From the NCBI GenBank assembly GCA_021826565.1, contig JAKAZJ010000083.1:1-7382 (forward strand): a DNA stretch of 7,382 bases, read 5' to 3'. A program made the position numbers and the translations under genes. How positions within the stretch are numbered: position 1 is the stretch's first letter; each line of letters opens with the position of its first letter. A model generated the notes under the pieces. That model was not told the DNA's origin and ran no database searches. It saw nothing but the letters and a program-made list of their open reading frames with translations. Origin of the DNA: Pseudomonadota bacterium (GTDB taxonomy: Bacteria > Pseudomonadota > Alphaproteobacteria > Acetobacterales > Acetobacteraceae). Shown in pieces: positions 5,239 through 7,382 of this stretch.

Positions 5239-6030
5239 ATGATCCCGAACAATGTGTTGCGCACATGGCGCGCGGGCGGGGCTGCGATCAATGGCTGGCT
5301 ATCAATCGGCTGTCCATTCACTGCCGAGATCATGGCGGCGCAGGGATACGACTCGATCACGATCGACCTCCAGCACGGGTTGGTCGGCTACGAGGTGGCG
5401 ACAACGATGCTGCAGGCGATGCAGGCTAGCGGTGTAACGCCACTTGTGCGCGTTCCATGGCTTGATCCGACCTGGATCATGAAGGCGCTGGACGCCGGCG
5501 CCTATGGCGTGATCTGCCCGATGGTGAACACGCGCGAGGATGCCGAGCGGCTGGTGTCCTATGTCCGTTATCCACCCGTCGGGACGCGCAGCTTCGGCCC
5601 GACCAGGGCGAATTTCTCCGCCGGCGCCGATTACGGGCGCGAGGCCGATCGGGAGATGATCTGCCTGGCGATGATCGAAACCGCCGAGGCCTTCGCCAAT
5701 CTCGCCGAGATTGTGGCAACGCCCGGGCTCGATGGCGTCTATATCGGGCCGGCCGACCTCACGCTTGGCCTGACCGGACGGCGTTTTCCGACCGGATTTG
5801 ACCGGGTGGAACCGGAACTCGTCGAGGCGATCGGCACAATTCTGGACACGGCGCACCAGGCGGGCATCCGCGCCTGCCTGCACAATGGCTCGCCTGCCTA
5901 TGCGGCGAAGGCGATCGGGTGGGGGTTCGATCTCGTCACCGTGTCGAACGATGTGCGGCTGCTGGCCGATGCCGCGCGCGCGAGCGTGGAGACGACACGG
6001 CGCCTCACCGCCGGCGCGGGAGAGTCCTGA
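5239..6030 (+). CDS. HpcH/HpaI-family aldolase (class II, pyruvate-type)
   Basis: The 263-residue protein is a complete HpcH/HpaI aldolase. It has DLQHG (43-47, with the base His46), LVRVPW (69-74, with Arg71), GVICPMVNT (90-98), the metal ligand Glu147 in MIETAEAFANL, and Asp173 in YIGPADLTLGL (168-178). The family cleaves 2-keto-(3-deoxy)-4-hydroxy acids into pyruvate or a similar keto acid plus an aldehyde with a divalent metal; examples are HpaI and 2-dehydro-3-deoxyglucarate aldolase. The substrate is not readable here. In an inositol locus it may split a keto-deoxy acid derived from an opened cyclitol or sugar acid. The ATG is the first in frame after a TAG (5230-5232), with a weak ribosome site. 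The hydroxyacid dehydrogenase starts 1 nt after its stop, so the two form an operon. Confidence 0.9.
   Translation: MIPNNVLRTWRAGGAAINGWLSIGCPFTAEIMAAQGYDSITIDLQHGLVGYEVATTMLQAMQASGVTPLVRVPWLDPTWIMKALDAGAYGVICPMVNTREDAERLVSYVRYPPVGTRSFGPTRANFSAGADYGREADREMICLAMIETAEAFANLAEIVATPGLDGVYIGPADLTLGLTGRRFPTGFDRVEPELVEAIGTILDTAHQAGIRACLHNGSPAYAAKAIGWGFDLVTVSNDVRLLADAARASVETTRRLTAGAGES
6018..6024 (+). promoter_or_regulatory. Ribosome binding site fixing the hydroxyacid dehydrogenase start
   Basis: GGGAGAG lies 7 nt before the ATG at 6032. The frame is open further upstream to 5798, but that stretch overlaps the aldolase and encodes an Arg-rich non-protein-like sequence. This site decides for 6032. 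Confidence 0.7.
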
Positions 6031-6031
6031 C

Positions 6032-7018
6032 ATGCCGCATGTTCTTGTCGCCGGACGGATTCACGAGGCCGGGATCGATGCGCTGCGGGCGGCGGAGGGC
6101 ATCACGCTGGACGTGGTCGATGAGGTTTCACTCGAGTCCTACGCGAAGCTGATCGTTCGGGCCGACGCAGTGCTGATTCGCACGCAACCGATGCCAGCGG
6201 AGGTGATTGCGACCGCACCTCAGCTACGCATCGTCTCTCGGCATGGGGTGGGGTATGATTCGGTCGATGTCCCGGCGCTGAACGCGCGCCGGATTCCGCT
6301 TTCCTTGGTTGGCGACGTCAATTCCCGCTCGGTGGCCGAACATGCGCTCATGATGATTCTCGCCCTCGCCCGCCGCCTGCCGGATTACGACCGGGCGACG
6401 CGGGCGGGCGAATGGCATCGCCGTGACAGCCGCGAGGCGGGAGACATCGCCGGCAAGAGCCTTCTGGTGATCGGCTTCGGCCGGATTGGCCGGATCGTGG
6501 CGAAGATGGCGCAGGCCTTCGAGATGCAGGTCATGGTGCGTGATCCGATGGCCGATCCGGCGGCAATCCGCGATGCCGGGGCCGTTCCGGCGGACGATCT
6601 GGGCGGGGCGCTGGCGGCAGCGGATTTCGTGTCGCTGCACATCCCGCGCGCGGGACAGGCCCCGGTAATCGGCGCGACCGAGCTCGCGCGGATGAAGCCT
6701 TCCGCCTTCCTGATCAACACGGCGCGGGGCGGGCTGGTGGATGACGCGGCACTCGATGAGGCGCTGCGCGCCGGCCGCCTCGCCGGCGCCGGGCTCGACG
6801 TGTTCACTGAGGAACCGCCACACCCGGGCCGGGGACTGCTCGACAACGAACGCGTGCTGCTGACGCCGCATGTGGCCGGACTGACGCAGGAATGCGCGAT
6901 GCGGATGTCGCTCGCCGCAGCGCGCAACATTCTCGACCATTTCGCTGGGCGGCTCGACCCCGCGCTCGTCGTCAACCGCGCGGCGATCGGGTATGCGGCC
7001 GCGCCGGCCGGTGCATGA
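6032..7018 (+). CDS. D-2-hydroxyacid dehydrogenase, PGDH-like, no ACT domain
   Basis: The 328-residue protein has the D-isomer 2-hydroxyacid dehydrogenase layout: an N-terminal catalytic part with SRHGVGYDSVD (69-79), a Rossmann core with GFGRIG (148-153), Asp171 at the end of the second strand (favouring NAD), and the catalytic triad Arg232 (NTARGG), Glu261 (DVFTEEPP) and His280 (TPHVAG). It interconverts a D-2-hydroxy acid and a 2-keto acid. It resembles the 3-phosphoglycerate dehydrogenase subgroup but ends near 328 with no regulatory ACT or ASB domain, so a catabolic or broad-specificity role is likelier than serine synthesis. It is 1 nt from the aldolase stop and 70 bp upstream of the iolG-like gene. 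It may process the keto acid the aldolase makes or uses; the substrate is unknown. Confidence 0.9.
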   Translation: MPHVLVAGRIHEAGIDALRAAEGITLDVVDEVSLESYAKLIVRADAVLIRTQPMPAEVIATAPQLRIVSRHGVGYDSVDVPALNARRIPLSLVGDVNSRSVAEHALMMILALARRLPDYDRATRAGEWHRRDSREAGDIAGKSLLVIGFGRIGRIVAKMAQAFEMQVMVRDPMADPAAIRDAGAVPADDLGGALAAADFVSLHIPRAGQAPVIGATELARMKPSAFLINTARGGLVDDAALDEALRAGRLAGAGLDVFTEEPPHPGRGLLDNERVLLTPHVAGLTQECAMRMSLAAARNILDHFAGRLDPALVVNRAAIGYAAAPAGA

Positions 7019-7023
7019 ACCTG

Positions 7024-7069
7024 CCGCGCCGGCGCCGGCGCGGTCTCTCGAACCCGGGGCCGCGGCCCC
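7024..7069 (+). repeat. Two GC-rich palindromes between the hydroxyacid dehydrogenase and iolG
   Basis: CCGCGCCGGCGCCGGCGCGG (7024-7043) is a perfect 20-bp palindrome. GGGGCCGCGGCCCC (7056-7069) is a perfect 14-bp palindrome. GAACCCGG occurs directly repeated at 7050-7057 and 7071-7078. In RNA they could form stems that tune expression or mRNA processing between the genes. There is no U-run, so a standard terminator is not supported. Confidence 0.5.
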
Positions 7070-7088
7070 AGAACCCGGAGTGTCTTCA

Positions 7089-7382
7089 ATGTTGAGGGTT
7101 GCCGTTCTCGGCGCCGGCCGCATCGGCCGGATCCATGCCGCCAATGCCGCCGCCAACCGGCAGGCGAAGCTCGTTGCCATTGCCGATCCGTTCGGAAGCG
7201 CGGCGGAGGACCTCGCGCGGGAACTTGGCTGCGCCGCCTCGACCGATCCCGAAGCCGTGCTGGCGCGCGCAGATGTCGATGCCGTGGTGATCGGCACGCC
7301 GACCGACACGCATGTCGCGCTCATGCTCGCCGCGGTGCGCGCCGGCAAGGCCGTGCTGTGCGAGAAGCCGATCGATCTCGAC
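7089..7382 (+). CDS. iolG: Inositol 2-dehydrogenase (Gfo/Idh/MocA family), 5' part (runs off window)
   Basis: The first 98 codons are visible. They show the Rossmann motif GAGRIGRIHAAN (8-19), Asp33 at the end of the second strand (VAIADPFG), VDAVVIGTPTDTHV (63-76) and the family signature CEKPIDLD (91-98) with catalytic Lys93. This pattern is very like bacterial myo-inositol 2-dehydrogenases, which oxidise myo-inositol to 2-keto-myo-inositol with NAD, the substrate of IolE. GGAG (7077-7080) lies 8 nt before the ATG. The C-terminal half, which determines the substrate, is outside the window, so a related inositol or sugar dehydrogenase of the same family is possible. Confidence 0.82.
   Translation, partial: MLRVAVLGAGRIGRIHAANAAANRQAKLVAIADPFGSAAEDLARELGCAASTDPEAVLARADVDAVVIGTPTDTHVALMLAAVRAGKAVLCEKPIDLD

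Noticed and set aside
3953..5242. Plus-strand frames of 190 and 219 codons opposite the RpiR-type gene
   Set aside because: They are antisense to a clear HTH-SIS regulator, and the second runs through the intergenic promoter region; their sequence shows no protein-like pattern.
5798..6031. 78-codon upstream extension of the hydroxyacid dehydrogenase frame
   Set aside because: It overlaps the aldolase, is Arg/Ser-rich with no fold, and the good ribosome site GGGAGAG at 6018-6024 serves the ATG at 6032, which begins the expected N-terminus.
5302..6033. 243-codon open frame on the minus strand
   Set aside because: It is antisense to the complete HpcH/HpaI aldolase and shows no domain pattern.
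6224..7348. 374-codon open frame on the minus strand
   Set aside because: It lies antisense to the hydroxyacid dehydrogenase and iolG-like genes, has low-complexity Ala/Arg composition and no motif; it is a GC-rich shadow.
1..7382. CRISPR array, tRNA/rRNA genes, phage or defence genes
   Set aside because: No regularly spaced repeats, no tRNA-like cloverleaf sequence and no such protein families were seen in any part of the window.

Overview
The window is GC-rich DNA with dense, tightly packed genes. It looks like an accessory sugar/cyclitol catabolic region of an alphaproteobacterium. The evidence is the protein styles (IolE, an RpiR-type regulator beside iol genes, an IS481 remnant) and the base composition. 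Rhodospirillales/Acetobacteraceae or Rhizobiales are both possible, and I cannot place it further from sequence alone.

Left block (1-1609): the 5' part of a TIM-barrel sugar isomerase/epimerase reads leftward off the edge. It is divergent from a LacI-family repressor. Between them lies a perfect 15-bp-arm inverted repeat that ends 8 nt before the lacI-type start codon.

Scar (about 1596-2095): the 3' end of the LacI-type gene runs into the terminus of an IS481-family element. Only the last 58 transposase codons of that element remain. It is fused directly to a wrecked thpR (RNA 2',3'-cyclic phosphodiesterase) remnant carrying a 5' truncation, a frameshift, an apparent internal deletion and a stop. 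This separates the two catabolic blocks and looks like an IS-adjacent deletion or rearrangement.

Inositol block (2137-7382): on the minus strand rpiR (iolR-like), iolE (2-keto-myo-inositol dehydratase) and an SDR dehydrogenase form a likely operon. Divergently on the plus strand are an HpcH/HpaI-type aldolase, a D-2-hydroxyacid dehydrogenase and the start of a Gfo/Idh/MocA inositol 2-dehydrogenase (iolG-like, cut by the window end). IolG would oxidise myo-inositol to the inosose and IolE would dehydrate it. The SDR, aldolase and hydroxyacid dehydrogenase suggest handling of other cyclitols or of downstream keto-acid intermediates. iolB, iolC, iolD and iolJ are not in the window.

A 25-bp AT-rich motif (21/25 identical) occurs upstream of both rpiR and iolE and covers a likely -10 region. 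It is the best candidate for the RpiR operator. I see no CRISPR array, phage gene, defence system, tRNA or rRNA. The locus is a variant arrangement of known families, not a clearly new system.
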